12,658 bases of DNA from Owenweeksia sp. TMED14. GTDB lineage: Bacteria; Bacteroidota; Bacteroidia; Flavobacteriales; Schleiferiaceae. The notes under the pieces were generated by a model, which worked only from the letters and a program-made list of their open reading frames with translations, had not been told where the DNA came from and searched no databases. The stretch spans positions 1 to 12,658 of the forward strand of contig NHBT01000009.1 in the NCBI GenBank assembly GCA_002167805.1, given 5' to 3'. Made by a program: the position numbers and the translations under genes. Positions 1-7,380 of this stretch are shown in pieces (position 1 is the stretch's first letter; every line of letters starts with the position of its first letter).

Positions 1-222
1 ATCACTTCCAGCAACTCCAGCTAAGGTTCTAACAACACTTTCAACAGACTCTCCCGCATTCCCAATAGAATTGAGGGCGGAGGGATTAAGTGACAATATT
101 GACTCTTGATTTTCTCTTTTATCTTTTACTTCGACTTCAATTAAGCGTGTTGTGTTAGGAATAGTATCATTTATTGCAGATACACCCACGAAAGTTGTAA
201 GAAAAAAAGTAGTCAAAAACAT
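1..222 (-). CDS. TonB-dependent receptor, N-terminal fragment (signal peptide and start of plug)
   Basis: The frame starts at an ATG at 222 and stays open to the left edge (74 codons). Residues 1-16 form a hydrophobic signal peptide ending VSA, so export is expected. The following stretch, with LIEVEVKDKRENQE and later ESVVRTLAGVAGSD, matches the beginning of a TonB plug domain, where a conserved LPGV-type motif comes shortly before the RGG motif. The expected RGGNFDEN continuation is absent here but is found on the plus strand from about 505, so this and that piece look like the two halves of one receptor. The start lies two bases after the stop of the gene at 503-225, suggesting co-transcription. 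No carboxypeptidase-like regulatory domain precedes the plug. The receptor would import a large substrate across the outer membrane; the ligand is unknown. Confidence 0.75.
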   Translation of the reverse strand, partial: MFLTTFFLTTFVGVSAINDTIPNTTRLIEVEVKDKRENQESILSLNPSALNSIGNAGESVESVVRTLAGVAGSD

Positions 223-224
223 CT

Positions 225-503
225 TTAATTTTTAAAATCTCCGCGTTTGAGAGCTTGAAAAAATTGTGACCAAGCAAAAGGATTTGATAATCTACCCAAA
301 ATAGCCGCACCGCCACTTGCTCCATAATATCTATTGGCGTCATGAATAGTTTGAGATTGAGATTTCATAATATAATTTGATATTTCTCCCGCATCCATGC
401 CCATGACTTTTGCTTGTTCTTTAAGCGATTGAATCGCTAGATTTCTGAGAGCAATATCTCGATCTGTTGTTTCTATTGTCATCGATAATAGCTCACGATT
501 CAA
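225..503 (-). CDS. Unrecognised small protein upstream of the receptor start, possibly truncated at its N-terminus
   Basis: The open frame reads from 503 (TTG) or, more plausibly, from the ATG at 482 to a TAA at 225. It gives 92 or 85 residues. I do not recognise the family. The sequence is mostly polar and helical-looking in its first half (TDRDIALRNLAIQSLKEQAK), then has a small-residue stretch (GASGGAAILGRLSNPFAW) and a basic end. No signal peptide or clear membrane segment is seen. It ends two bases before the receptor ATG at 222, so the pair probably forms an operon. The frame stays open upstream to 578, but that sequence is antisense to the receptor, so residues before about 503 cannot be trusted. 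The gene may therefore be the C-terminal part of a longer protein cut at the junction near 504. Confidence 0.5.
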   Translation of the reverse strand: MNRELLSMTIETTDRDIALRNLAIQSLKEQAKVMGMDAGEISNYIMKSQSQTIHDANRYYGASGGAAILGRLSNPFAWSQFFQALKRGDFKN

Positions 504-524
504 ATTTTCAGGCCTTGGCCAAGG
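496..524. other. Inversion or chimera junction between two halves of a receptor gene, with a 12-bp palindrome
   Basis: To the left of about 504 the coding content runs on the minus strand (small gene, then receptor start). To the right it runs on the plus strand from inside the receptor plug, with no start codon that makes biological sense. The exact breakpoint cannot be fixed; receptor-like coding (FSGLGQGYRGGN) is credible from about 505. A perfect 12-base palindrome, CCTTGGCCAAGG, sits at 513-524 a few bases inside the plus-strand piece. Confidence 0.6.
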
Positions 525-2460
525 GTATAGAGGAGGAAATTTTGATGAAAACCTTTTAATTATAAATGGGTTTGAAATTTATAGACCGCAATTAGCGAGA
601 AGTGGTCAACAAGAAGGCCTAAGTGCCATAAATCCAGATATGGTTCGAAAACTTGAGTTCTCTGCAGGTGGCTTTAGCTCTGTCGAAGGTGATAAACTGT
701 CTTCCGTATTGAAATTAGAGTATGGTATTCCGAATACAGGTGAGTCCAACTTTCGTACTCGAGCTGGTATTTTCTCTGGGAGATTTTTTGCAAGCTATCG
801 AGGTCCAAAATCTAATAATAAAGAAAATAGAATTCAATCAAATGGAGGTATAGGAATTAGATATCGAAGTAATTCACCATTCATTAATACTGGTGATTCA
901 AAAGGAGATTTATTTTCAGCATCATACGACATTCAGTTTATTGAAAATTTTTATACAAAAAAATGGCATCATGAATTCTTGGGAATTGCTCAGTTAAGCA
1001 ATTTTACTTTGAATCCAATCAGCCGTGTCACAGAATTCGGAACAGTAACTGATGTTTTGAGACTCAACGTCAGTATGAGAGGCAAAGAGAGCTACTCTTA
1101 CAACAATGCTTTTTCAGGATGGAGAAGTACATTTCGACCCAATAAAAAGCTAAATATTTTCGCTGAAGGTTCATTAATTCAAGCACTTGAGTCCGAAAAT
1201 GCAGATGTTATTTCTGCCTATTTATTAGGAGAAGTCAACAATAACATGGGCTCAGACGATTTTGGGGAAATTTCATATCAAAGAGGATCAGGAGGACATC
1301 AGCGTTTTGCAAGAAATTATCTTTTTGCAAGAGAGTCACACCTTGCAATCGGTGGCACATTAGATTTAAATGACATCAATATAGATTTTGGAGTCGGAAG
1401 CCGGCGTCAATTCGGTCTAGATAGGCTTTATGAATGGGTTAACCTTGACTCTGCAGGTTATAGCCTTGCTCACAACCCTACACGGGTTACTCTCACCTCG
1501 GAGGATACTTTATTTGAATTCAAAGAATATCTTAAACTATTCCAAGTCACGGCGAGTGAAGGAGAACTAAATAATCTCAAAAATTATGCATTCTTTCGCA
1601 TCAACGGTGTGGACAAAATCAAAAATTCTTCCATCTATTGGGATGCTGGATTTCGACTTTTACATGATAGCAGAAGTAACGAGATTAGAATATCCCCAAG
1701 ATTGAGTTTTAAACATTGGGGTTCAAATGGTATCGTTTGGGATCTCAAATTTGGGTCTTATGCTCAAACTGCCAGTGTGAGAGAATTAAGAGATTGGCGT
1801 AATTCTAACCTTATAACGAATAGTAAAATGCAACATGCATGGCACAGCATCCTTGGTGCTGAGAAGAAATTTCTTTCACGTGACAGACCTTTTTTCTGGA
1901 GAGCTGAGATATATTATAAATTCTTAGATAATGCTTTCCCTTTTGAGCAAGACGGAATGCGGGTAAGGTACTTGGGTAATGGACCTGGAATAGCAAGAGT
2001 TTTTGGCTTGGATAATAGAGTCCATAGCCAATGGTTACCTGGTACTGAATCTTGGGTTTCACTTTCTCTTTTTCGATCTCAAGAAAAATTTGAAGATACA
2101 TGGTCTCGCAGGGGCAGCGACTACAGGTATGCTTTCTCTCTGAGGGTTGAAGATGCTTTGAAAGGATTTACGAATGATAAAGTTTATCTGCAAGTTTCGA
2201 TTACTGGAGGCTTCCCATTCGGATCTCCGTTGAGTTTCTCAAAACCATTCAAAGCTCCTCCATACAGGAGAATGGATCTTGGATTTCAGCATATTTTTAA
2301 TTCTAAATCGAGTGTATCTATTGAAGTTTTTAACCTGCTTGAAATTCGAAATACTGCAAGTTATTTTTGGATAATGGATATTTCCACGGCGCGTGAATAT
2401 GCTGTTCCTAACTATCTGACGAGCCGATTAATAAATTTCATCTATCAATATCAATTCTAG
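505..2460 (+). CDS. TonB-dependent receptor, plug remainder and beta-barrel (5' part missing)
   Basis: The frame is credible as receptor from about 505 (651 codons) to the TAG at 2458-2460. The ATG at 640 is internal, because clear plug sequence precedes it: RGGNFDENL begins at 529, then EIYRPQLARSGQQEGLSAIN and FSAGGFSSVEGDKLSSVL. These are hallmarks of Bacteroidota TonB-dependent receptor plugs. The remainder is rich in aromatic, Gly and Asn residues with alternating strands, as in a 22-strand barrel, and it ends in Phe (YQYQF), the usual outer-membrane assembly signal. No stops or frameshifts interrupt it. The missing start (about 75 codons) matches the minus-strand fragment at 222-1. As it stands here the gene lacks a signal peptide and promoter, so it would not make a functional receptor. 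Ligand and energy-box details are not readable. Confidence 0.85.
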   Translation, partial: FSGLGQGYRGGNFDENLLIINGFEIYRPQLARSGQQEGLSAINPDMVRKLEFSAGGFSSVEGDKLSSVLKLEYGIPNTGESNFRTRAGIFSGRFFASYRGPKSNNKENRIQSNGGIGIRYRSNSPFINTGDSKGDLFSASYDIQFIENFYTKKWHHEFLGIAQLSNFTLNPISRVTEFGTVTDVLRLNVSMRGKESYSYNNAFSGWRSTFRPNKKLNIFAEGSLIQALESENADVISAYLLGEVNNNMGSDDFGEISYQRGSGGHQRFARNYLFARESHLAIGGTLDLNDINIDFGVGSRRQFGLDRLYEWVNLDSAGYSLAHNPTRVTLTSEDTLFEFKEYLKLFQVTASEGELNNLKNYAFFRINGVDKIKNSSIYWDAGFRLLHDSRSNEIRISPRLSFKHWGSNGIVWDLKFGSYAQTASVRELRDWRNSNLITNSKMQHAWHSILGAEKKFLSRDRPFFWRAEIYYKFLDNAFPFEQDGMRVRYLGNGPGIARVFGLDNRVHSQWLPGTESWVSLSLFRSQEKFEDTWSRRGSDYRYAFSLRVEDALKGFTNDKVYLQVSITGGFPFGSPLSFSKPFKAPPYRRMDLGFQHIFNSKSSVSIEVFNLLEIRNTASYFWIMDISTAREYAVPNYLTSRLINFIYQYQF

Positions 2461-2693
2461 TGCGCATAGTAGAACAGATACCCCATTCAAAGTTTCGTAT
2501 TGTTTTATATACTACAGAAGTCTATTTCATAATCGAAATAGAAGCAGGACCTATGCGTCAGGCATATAAATACCATAAGGATAAATATCCTGATGTACCC
2601 AGCGTAAAAAAGACATTAACGGATGAGTGGCTAGAAAAATTGAGAGTTGGCTTTAACCAAATGTATACCGATTGGCCTGCAAATTCAAACTGA
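2460..2693 (+). CDS. Small conserved-looking protein of unknown function (77 residues)
   Basis: It starts with GTG at 2460, whose first base is the last base of the receptor stop codon, so translation is probably coupled to the receptor. The protein has a likely beta-strand pair at residues 10-29 (SKFRIVLYTTEVYFIIEIEA), then a charged middle and an amphipathic C-terminal helix with Trp residues at 57 and 72. There is no signal peptide, so it should be cytoplasmic. It recalls a family of roughly 80-residue uncharacterised Bacteroidota proteins, from memory only, and I assign no function. It ends 18 bases before the tail of the convergent ornithine aminotransferase gene. Confidence 0.65.
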   Translation: MRIVEQIPHSKFRIVLYTTEVYFIIEIEAGPMRQAYKYHKDKYPDVPSVKKTLTDEWLEKLRVGFNQMYTDWPANSN

Positions 2694-2711
2694 GTTGGAT
2701 CAAAAGCATAC

Positions 2712-3938
2712 TCATCGGCTTTCATACTTCCGGACAACTCTTTCGATAATATCCAAAGCCTGAAACATTTCATACTTAGTGATTACTAAAGGAGGGGCGA
2801 ACCTGATTATATTTCCATGAGTTGGTTTTGCTAAAAGGCCCATTTCTTTTAGTGAGATGCACATATCCCATGCAGTTGTGCTTTGATCAGAGTCATTAAT
2901 GACAATAGCGTTTAATAATCCTTTTCCACGTATTAAAGAGACAATTTCACAATCTTTCAAACGAGACCTAAGTTCATTTCTAAATAATTCACCCAGTATC
3001 TCAGCATTTTCTGCTAAATTTTCCTCAATAACAACCTCAATGGCAGCTTTTGCAACCATACAGGCGAGTGGATTTCCTCCATATGTAGAGCCGTGTTCTC
3101 CTGGCTTAATACAAAGCATGACCTCATCATCAGCAAGAACTGCAGATACCGGATAAACACCTCCGGATATAGCCTTTCCAAGTATTAGGATATCCGGACG
3201 AGCATCTTCAAAATCTGTAGCTAACATCTTACCCGTTCTTGCAATACCGGTTTGAACCTCATCGGCAATAAATAGCACATTATACTTTGAGCAAAGAGTT
3301 CTAACACCCTCTAGGTATCCTTCATCGGGGACAACAACTCCTGCTTCACCTTGAATCGGCTCTACCATAAAAGCCGTAACATTTGGATCCTTTAATTCAC
3401 TTTCAAGGGATTCCAGATCATTGTATGGAATTAAATCATAACCAGGCATATATGGTCCGAAGCCTTCATAAGAGGCAGGGTCATCTGAACTAGATATTGC
3501 CGCCAGAGTTCTACCCCAGAAATTTCCTTTAGCAAATAGAATCCTTGCCTTATTCTCTGGAATACCTTTTTTCAGGTAACCCCATTTTCTTGCTAATTTA
3601 TTTGCAGTCTCCCCTCCTTCTACCCCCGTATTCATTGGTAGCAACTTATCATAGCCAAAAACTTTGGTCATATATTTTTCAAACTCTCCTAGAATGTTAT
3701 TGTGAAATGCTCTAGATGTCAGAGTCAAAAGAGATGCCTGATCATTAAGAGCCTTTATTATCTTCGGGTGGCAATGGCCTTGATTTACAGCAGAATAAGC
3801 GGATAAAAAATCAAAATATTTTTCACCTTCAACATCCCATAAATGGACACCCTTACCTTTTTTGAGAACAACAGGTAAAGGGTGATAATTATGCGCGCCA
3901 TATCTATCCTCTAACTCTATAAATTTTTGGGAGTTCAT
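2712..3938 (-). CDS. rocD: Ornithine--oxo-acid aminotransferase
   Basis: It transfers the delta-amino group of ornithine to 2-oxoglutarate, giving glutamate 5-semialdehyde (cyclising to pyrroline-5-carboxylate). It links arginine/ornithine breakdown with proline and glutamate. The 408 residues match the family length and show the class-III aminotransferase layout: N-terminal [14 protein letters not shown] at 12-25, [17 protein letters not shown] at 44-60, [20 protein letters not shown] at 102-121, the cofactor Asp226 in ADEVQTG, and the PLP-binding Lys255 in [27 protein letters not shown] at 283-293 and the C-terminal RFAPPLVIT also fit. It is a cytoplasmic enzyme. The GVEGGETA and SGG-YPVSAVL signatures favour ornithine over acetylornithine or GABA aminotransferases. 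A TATCTTTG -7 element lies 22 bases upstream of the start. The gene is divergent from rlmD and convergent with the small gene at 2460-2693. Confidence 0.93.
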   Translation of the reverse strand: MNSQKFIELEDRYGAHNYHPLPVVLKKGKGVHLWDVEGEKYFDFLSAYSAVNQGHCHPKIIKALNDQASLLTLTSRAFHNNILGEFEKYMTKVFGYDKLLPMNTGVEGGETANKLARKWGYLKKGIPENKARILFAKGNFWGRTLAAISSSDDPASYEGFGPYMPGYDLIPYNDLESLESELKDPNVTAFMVEPIQGEAGVVVPDEGYLEGVRTLCSKYNVLFIADEVQTGIARTGKMLATDFEDARPDILILGKAISGGVYPVSAVLADDEVMLCIKPGEHGSTYGGNPLACMVAKAAIEVVIEENLAENAEILGELFRNELRSRLKDCEIVSLIRGKGLLNAIVINDSDQSTTAWDMCISLKEMGLLAKPTHGNIIRFAPPLVITKYEMFQALDIIERVVRKYESR

Positions 3939-3960
3939 TTTATGATATTTAGATTCAATC

Positions 3961-3968
3961 CAAAGATA
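3961..3968 (-). promoter_or_regulatory. Bacteroidota-type -7 element for rocD
   Basis: The minus strand reads TATCTTTG, an exact match to TAnnTTTG. It lies 22 bases upstream of the rocD ATG, leaving a leader of roughly 15 bases. No clear TTG -33 element is visible. It forms an inverted pair with the same octamer at 3986-3993. Confidence 0.6.
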
Positions 3969-3985
3969 AGCCTTATAAAGACCAG

Positions 3986-3993
3986 TATCTTTG
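3986..3993 (+). promoter_or_regulatory. Bacteroidota-type -7 element for rlmD, probably giving a leaderless or very short leader
   Basis: TATCTTTG matches TAnnTTTG exactly and ends only four bases before the rlmD ATG at 3998. Transcription usually begins several bases after the -7 element, so the mRNA would start at or close to the initiation codon. No convincing -33 TTG is seen. Confidence 0.55.
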
Positions 3994-3997
3994 CTGT

Positions 3998-5413
3998 ATG
4001 ATAATTAAAAATGTTGTTATTAAGAGAGCTGGGGCAAAAGGGATTTCTATTGGCCACTCTCCGGAGGGTAAAACATTATTAGTTCGAGGAGCTGCTCCAG
4101 GAGATGTTGCAGATGTAAGAATTATAAAAAAAAGAAAAAAGCATCTTGAATGTATTACTGAGAATATAATTCAACCTGGTCCAGACCGAAGAGATCCATT
4201 ATGCAAACACTCTGAAATTTGTGGTGGGTGCAACTGGCAACATGTGTATTATTCCGCTCAATTGAAATTCAAAAGTCAAGAGGTTAAAGACAATTTAGAA
4301 AGAATTGGTAAACTTGAAAACGGGGAAATTCTCCCAATCATAAGTGCTCCAAACGAATATCGTTATCGAAATAAACTAGAGTTCAGTTTTTCATCAAATC
4401 GATGGTTAACTCTTGAAGAAGTGAATTCTGAAAAGAAAATCGAATCAAGAAATGCCTTAGGCTATCACGTACCTGGAATGTGGGATAAAATTATTGATAT
4501 CGACGAATGTCATTTGCAGCAGGAGCCTTCAAACTCGATAAGGCTATTTGTGAAAAATTATGCATTAAATAATGGTCTCACCTTCTTTCATCCGAGGGAC
4601 AAAAAGGGCCTCCTAAGAACAATTATGCTTAGATCTACATCAGAAAACAAATGGATGTTCGTGTTACAATTTTTTGAAGATCCCGAAAATGAAGGTCTAA
4701 AATTACTCGAGGCAGTTAAACTAAATTTTCCACAAATTGTAAGTATTTATTATGCTCATAACACAAAAGGAAATGATTCAATTTATGACTTGGATTTAAT
4801 ACTTTTCCATGGAAAGTCCTCACTAATAGAGAAAATGCCTTCAGTTACATCCAAAGGAAGAACACTCTCATTTAAGGTTGGCCCTAAAAGTTTTTATCAA
4901 ACTAACTCCGCACAGGCCTACGTTCTTTACTGTGAGGTTCTTAAAATGGCTAAAATAAAATCTAAAGACGTTGTTTATGATCTTTATACTGGGACTGGAA
5001 CTATAGCTTTGTTTATGGCACAAATAGCGAAAAAAGTCATAGGAATTGAAAGTGTTCAAGAAGCCATTGATGCCGCAAAACAGAATGCTCTAGATAATAA
5101 TATTGTGAATACGGAATTCATTGTTGGCGATATGAGAGAGGTATTTGATGAAGAACTATGGAATAAGCACGGAAAACCTGATGTTCTTATTACTGATCCC
5201 CCAAGAGATGGCATGCATCCAAAAGTTGTTCAGAAATTACTGGATCTTAAAATACCAAAAATTGTCTATGTTTCGTGCAATACTGCGACGCAGGCAAGAG
5301 ATCTTGATTTAATGCGTGGTGAATATCAGGTAGAATCAGTTCAACCAGTCGATATGTTTCCTCAAACGCATCACATTGAAAATATTTTATTGCTGAAATT
5401 GAAGTCAAATTAA
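3998..5413 (+). CDS. rlmD: 23S rRNA (uracil-C5)-methyltransferase, RlmD/RumA family
   Basis: It methylates C5 of a uracil in 23S rRNA (U1939 in E. coli numbering for RlmD) using S-adenosylmethionine. The 471 residues show an N-terminal TRAM-like RNA-binding segment (about 1-55), the four cysteines expected to hold a 4Fe-4S cluster (Cys69, Cys75, Cys78 in [10 protein letters not shown] and Cys171 in DECHLQ), and [16 protein letters not shown] at 292-307. The SAM-binding loop is [11 protein letters not shown] at 328-338, DPPRDGMHP lies at 400-408, the catalytic Cys427 is in [13 protein letters not shown], and the general base Glu461 is in HHIEN. All key residues are intact. RlmD, RlmC and TrmA share this fold; the TRAM segment and cluster cysteines favour RlmD or a close paralogue, and the exact target base is inferred. 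Confidence 0.9.
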   Translation: MIIKNVVIKRAGAKGISIGHSPEGKTLLVRGAAPGDVADVRIIKKRKKHLECITENIIQPGPDRRDPLCKHSEICGGCNWQHVYYSAQLKFKSQEVKDNLERIGKLENGEILPIISAPNEYRYRNKLEFSFSSNRWLTLEEVNSEKKIESRNALGYHVPGMWDKIIDIDECHLQQEPSNSIRLFVKNYALNNGLTFFHPRDKKGLLRTIMLRSTSENKWMFVLQFFEDPENEGLKLLEAVKLNFPQIVSIYYAHNTKGNDSIYDLDLILFHGKSSLIEKMPSVTSKGRTLSFKVGPKSFYQTNSAQAYVLYCEVLKMAKIKSKDVVYDLYTGTGTIALFMAQIAKKVIGIESVQEAIDAAKQNALDNNIVNTEFIVGDMREVFDEELWNKHGKPDVLITDPPRDGMHPKVVQKLLDLKIPKIVYVSCNTATQARDLDLMRGEYQVESVQPVDMFPQTHHIENILLLKLKSN

Positions 5414-5457
5414 GATTAAATTTAATTTTATCTTTAAGAGAATATATAGACCACGGT

Positions 5458-5958
5458 ATGAAAGAACGTACACTTATACTTGATCCTACGAAATTGGAAA
5501 GGGTAATCATGAGAATGGCTTGGCAAATCCTTGAGTTAAATTCTCAAGAAAAAGATTTTTACCTGGTCGGAATTAGCAAGTCTGGTTTCAAACTTGCTGA
5601 GAAACTCATGAAATGTTTATCTAAAATTTATGATGGGGATGTTCGCTTGGGAGAAATTTCTATTAACAAGAAAAACCCTCCTAAAGGTCCTACAAAATGC
5701 GATCTAGATCCTGAAGATTTCAAAGGTAAATCAGTCGTTATAGTTGATGATGTTCTTAATTCAGGGGCAACACTTATTTATGCGGTAAAGTATTTTTTAG
5801 TTGCAGAGACAAAAAATCTTTCAACAGCAGTTTTAATTGATCGAAATCATAAGAGATACCCAGTTAAAGCAGATATAAAGGGTCTAAGCTTAAGCACGAG
5901 CTATCAAGATAATGTTGAAGTGAGCTTCGAAGATAAAGCTGCTGTATACCTAGTCTAA
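5458..5958 (+). CDS. PyrR-like phosphoribosyltransferase
   Basis: This is a 166-residue type-I phosphoribosyltransferase. The PRPP-binding signature is VVIVDDVLNSGATL at 93-106 with the acidic pair Asp97-Asp98. The segment DRNHKRYPVKADIKG at 128-142 followed by STSYQDNVEV resembles the C-terminal region of PyrR (DRGHRELPI... type), which is a pyrimidine-operon regulator and uracil phosphoribosyltransferase in Firmicutes. No pyrimidine gene or attenuator is in view, so a regulatory role is not supported, and the substrate base is unknown. The start is an ATG 44 bases after rlmD. A TATCTTTA sequence at 5429-5436 is a weak -7 candidate, so co-transcription with rlmD is also possible. The last nine bases (5950-5958) overlap the end of aroK on the other strand. 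Confidence 0.8.
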   Translation: MKERTLILDPTKLERVIMRMAWQILELNSQEKDFYLVGISKSGFKLAEKLMKCLSKIYDGDVRLGEISINKKNPPKGPTKCDLDPEDFKGKSVVIVDDVLNSGATLIYAVKYFLVAETKNLSTAVLIDRNHKRYPVKADIKGLSLSTSYQDNVEVSFEDKAAVYLV

Positions 5959-6465
5959 GCTTTCTAAGCTTTCAATAAGTTCTTTTTCCCAACCTGGGTT
6001 TTCTGTATCACACATGATATCACATTGCTCATAAAAAGCTCGCCGTTCAAAAAGGTGCTTGGCGACAAACTCAGAGATATTCGTCTTATTAACTCCTTTT
6101 AAAAGAGGACGATCGATCATTTTATCGCTTAAAATTCTAGACACTAAAGTTGGGATTTTAGCTTTTAAATACACCGTAGTTCCGTGGAGATTCATCCATT
6201 TCATATTTTCATAATAGCATGGCGTCCCTCCTCCAACCGAAATTACTCCAGACCTTCCTTCAAATAGCCTTAATTGTTCCTTTTCTACTTTTCGAAAAAT
6301 CAATTCACCCTCCTTCTCAAAAATCTCATCAATATTTTTTCCTAGTGATGAGGATATGCAATCATCCAAGTCGAAATAATCACTATTTAAAGATTCACCT
6401 AAAACCTTTGCCAACCTTGTTTTACCCGACCCCATGTAACCTATAATGAAAATTGGTTTCCTCAT
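5950..6465 (-). CDS. aroK: Shikimate kinase
   Basis: It phosphorylates shikimate with ATP in the shikimate pathway to aromatic amino acids. At 171 residues it has normal family length. Visible motifs are the Walker A loop GYMGSGKT at 9-16, DLDD at 32-35 (shikimate- and Mg-binding Asp), Arg58 in IFRKVE (shikimate binding), GGG at 78-80, Arg119 in the lid (MIDRPLL), and the ERRAFYEQ region at 139-146. All expected functional residues are present. It is cytoplasmic. A TACTTTTG -7 element lies about 21 bases upstream of the ATG, back-to-back with the promoter of tRNA-Lys. Its stop codon overlaps the end of the convergent phosphoribosyltransferase. Confidence 0.93.
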   Translation of the reverse strand: MRKPIFIIGYMGSGKTRLAKVLGESLNSDYFDLDDCISSSLGKNIDEIFEKEGELIFRKVEKEQLRLFEGRSGVISVGGGTPCYYENMKWMNLHGTTVYLKAKIPTLVSRILSDKMIDRPLLKGVNKTNISEFVAKHLFERRAFYEQCDIMCDTENPGWEKELIESLESLD

Positions 6466-6486
6466 ACCTAAAAATATTGCTCAAAA

Positions 6487-6494
6487 CAAAAGTA
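6487..6494 (-). promoter_or_regulatory. -7 element for aroK
   Basis: The minus strand reads TACTTTTG, matching TAnnTTTG, 21 bases upstream of the aroK start. No clear -33 TTG at the right spacing. Confidence 0.45.
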
Positions 6495-6522
6495 CAGCAA
6501 CAATTAAATTAAAGTTTCTATC

Positions 6523-6530
6523 TATATTTG
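6523..6530 (+). promoter_or_regulatory. -7 element for the tRNA-Lys/tRNA-Leu unit
   Basis: TATATTTG matches TAnnTTTG exactly and ends 22 bases before the tRNA-Lys 5' end. The same octamer drives tRNA-Val at 7364-7371. A TTG at the usual -33 position is not evident. Confidence 0.6.
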
Positions 6531-6552
6531 CAGCCTTATTTGAAAAAATAAT

Positions 6553-6625
6553 GACTCGATAGCTCAGCTGGTAGAGCAATACACTTTTAATGTATGGGTC
6601 CTGGGTTCGAGCCCCAGTCGGGTCA
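6553..6625 (+). tRNA. tRNA-Lys (anticodon UUU)
   Basis: The 73-base cloverleaf has acceptor strands GACTCGA and TCGGGTC (one T-G pair), D-arm AGCTCAGCTGGTAGAGC, anticodon stem ATACA/TGTAT with loop CTTTTAA (anticodon TTT at 6586-6588), and T-arm CTGGG-TTCGAGC-CCCAG. The discriminator is A. CCA is not encoded. It is followed after 13 bases by tRNA-Leu, so the two are probably one transcript. Confidence 0.97.
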
Positions 6626-6638
6626 CATTTTTTCATTA

Positions 6639-6721
6639 GCCCTGGTGGTGAAATTGGTAGACACGCCACCTTGAGGGGGTGGTGACCTTCGGTTGTGCTG
6701 GTTCGAGTCCAGTCCAGGGCA
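6639..6721 (+). tRNA. tRNA-Leu (anticodon GAG)
   Basis: The 83-base class-II tRNA has acceptor strands GCCCTGG and CCAGGGC, anticodon stem CCACC/GGTGG with loop TTGAGGG (anticodon GAG at 6673-6675, reading CUC/CUU), a long variable arm (TGACCTTCGGTTGTG region) and T-arm CTGGTTCGAGTCCAG. The discriminator is A and CCA is not encoded. Confidence 0.96.
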
Positions 6722-6816
6722 CTATTAATTATTTTTTAAAAGCCTCTCCTTCATCAAGCAAAAAGGGGCTTACTAATAAAGACTCTGAACTAAAATTGAT
6801 CTAAAATGTTCTCATA

Positions 6817-7296
6817 ATGATGAACAAATTTTTAATTTTTTTCTTTTCACTGAACATTTTAACCCAATGTCAATCCCAAACGATAAACAAGATGGATGAT
6901 TTTAAGCCGCGTATTCAAAAAAGTGATTCAGAATGGCTTGAAAAACTGGGTCCTGAGCGATTCAGAATTTTAAGACAAAAAGGAACTGAATATCCTGGCT
7001 CGGGAGAATATGATAAGAATTTTAAAAAAGGAACATATAGCTGCGCAGGATGCGGAAATAAGTTATTCACCTCAGAGTCAAAATTTGACGCGCATTGTGG
7101 TTGGCCAAGTTTTGATAAAGAAATTATACCGGGGGCCATCACAGAAATTAGAGATTTTAGTGCGGGTATGATAAGAACAGAAATTTTATGTACCCAATGC
7201 GGAGGACATCTTGGTCATGTATTTGATGATGGACCAACAGAAACAAAGCTCCGATATTGCGTCAATAGCCTAAGCATGAGCTTTGAGGAAAGGTGA
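6817..7296 (+). CDS. msrB: Exported peptide-methionine (R)-S-oxide reductase
   Basis: It reduces methionine-R-sulfoxide in oxidised proteins. The 159-residue protein begins with a hydrophobic export signal (residues 4-17) followed by Cys18 in ILTQC. This could be a lipoprotein cysteine, but Gln before Cys is not a good lipobox, so a cleaved signal peptide or membrane-anchored form is equally possible. The catalytic domain covers about 36-158. It shows zinc ligands Cys76/Cys79 (CAGC) and Cys125/Cys128 (CTQC), CGWPSF at 94-99 with Cys94 as possible resolving cysteine, GHLGHVFDDGP at 130-140, and catalytic Cys148 in RYCVNS. All are intact. Location in the periplasm or on the outer membrane suggests repair of envelope proteins. 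The start could be either of two adjacent ATGs (6817 or 6820). It sits alone between tRNA genes. Confidence 0.92.
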   Translation: MMNKFLIFFFSLNILTQCQSQTINKMDDFKPRIQKSDSEWLEKLGPERFRILRQKGTEYPGSGEYDKNFKKGTYSCAGCGNKLFTSESKFDAHCGWPSFDKEIIPGAITEIRDFSAGMIRTEILCTQCGGHLGHVFDDGPTETKLRYCVNSLSMSFEER

Positions 7297-7341
7297 TTAT
7301 TTATTTTTGATACAGAGTAAATCTTTCATTTTTTAAATAGC

Positions 7342-7371
7342 TTGCATAACGGTATTCCAAACCTATATTTG
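7342..7371 (+). promoter_or_regulatory. Complete Bacteroidota-type promoter for tRNA-Val
   Basis: TTG at 7342-7344 is followed after 19 bases by TATATTTG at 7364-7371, the standard spacing and consensus of Bacteroidota primary-sigma promoters (TTG, 19-21 bases, TAnnTTTG). It ends nine bases before the tRNA. This is the best promoter in the window and strong evidence for the phylum. Confidence 0.8.
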
Positions 7372-7380
7372 CACCCCTCC

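Noticed and set aside
640..642. ATG at 640 as the start of the TonB receptor
   Set aside because: Clear plug sequence (RGGNFDENL and what follows) lies upstream in the same frame from 529, so this Met is internal.
2558..2773. Minus-strand open frame between the 77-residue gene and rocD
   Set aside because: It overlaps both genes antisense or out of frame, and both have better coding signals.
6481..6669. Minus-strand open frame across the tRNA region
   Set aside because: It reads antisense through tRNA-Lys and into tRNA-Leu and has no protein-like features.
6740..6771. Hairpin AAGCCTCT / AGGGGCTT between tRNA-Leu and msrB
   Set aside because: The stem has a 16-base loop and no T-run after it, so it is not a convincing terminator or riboswitch; it may be chance.
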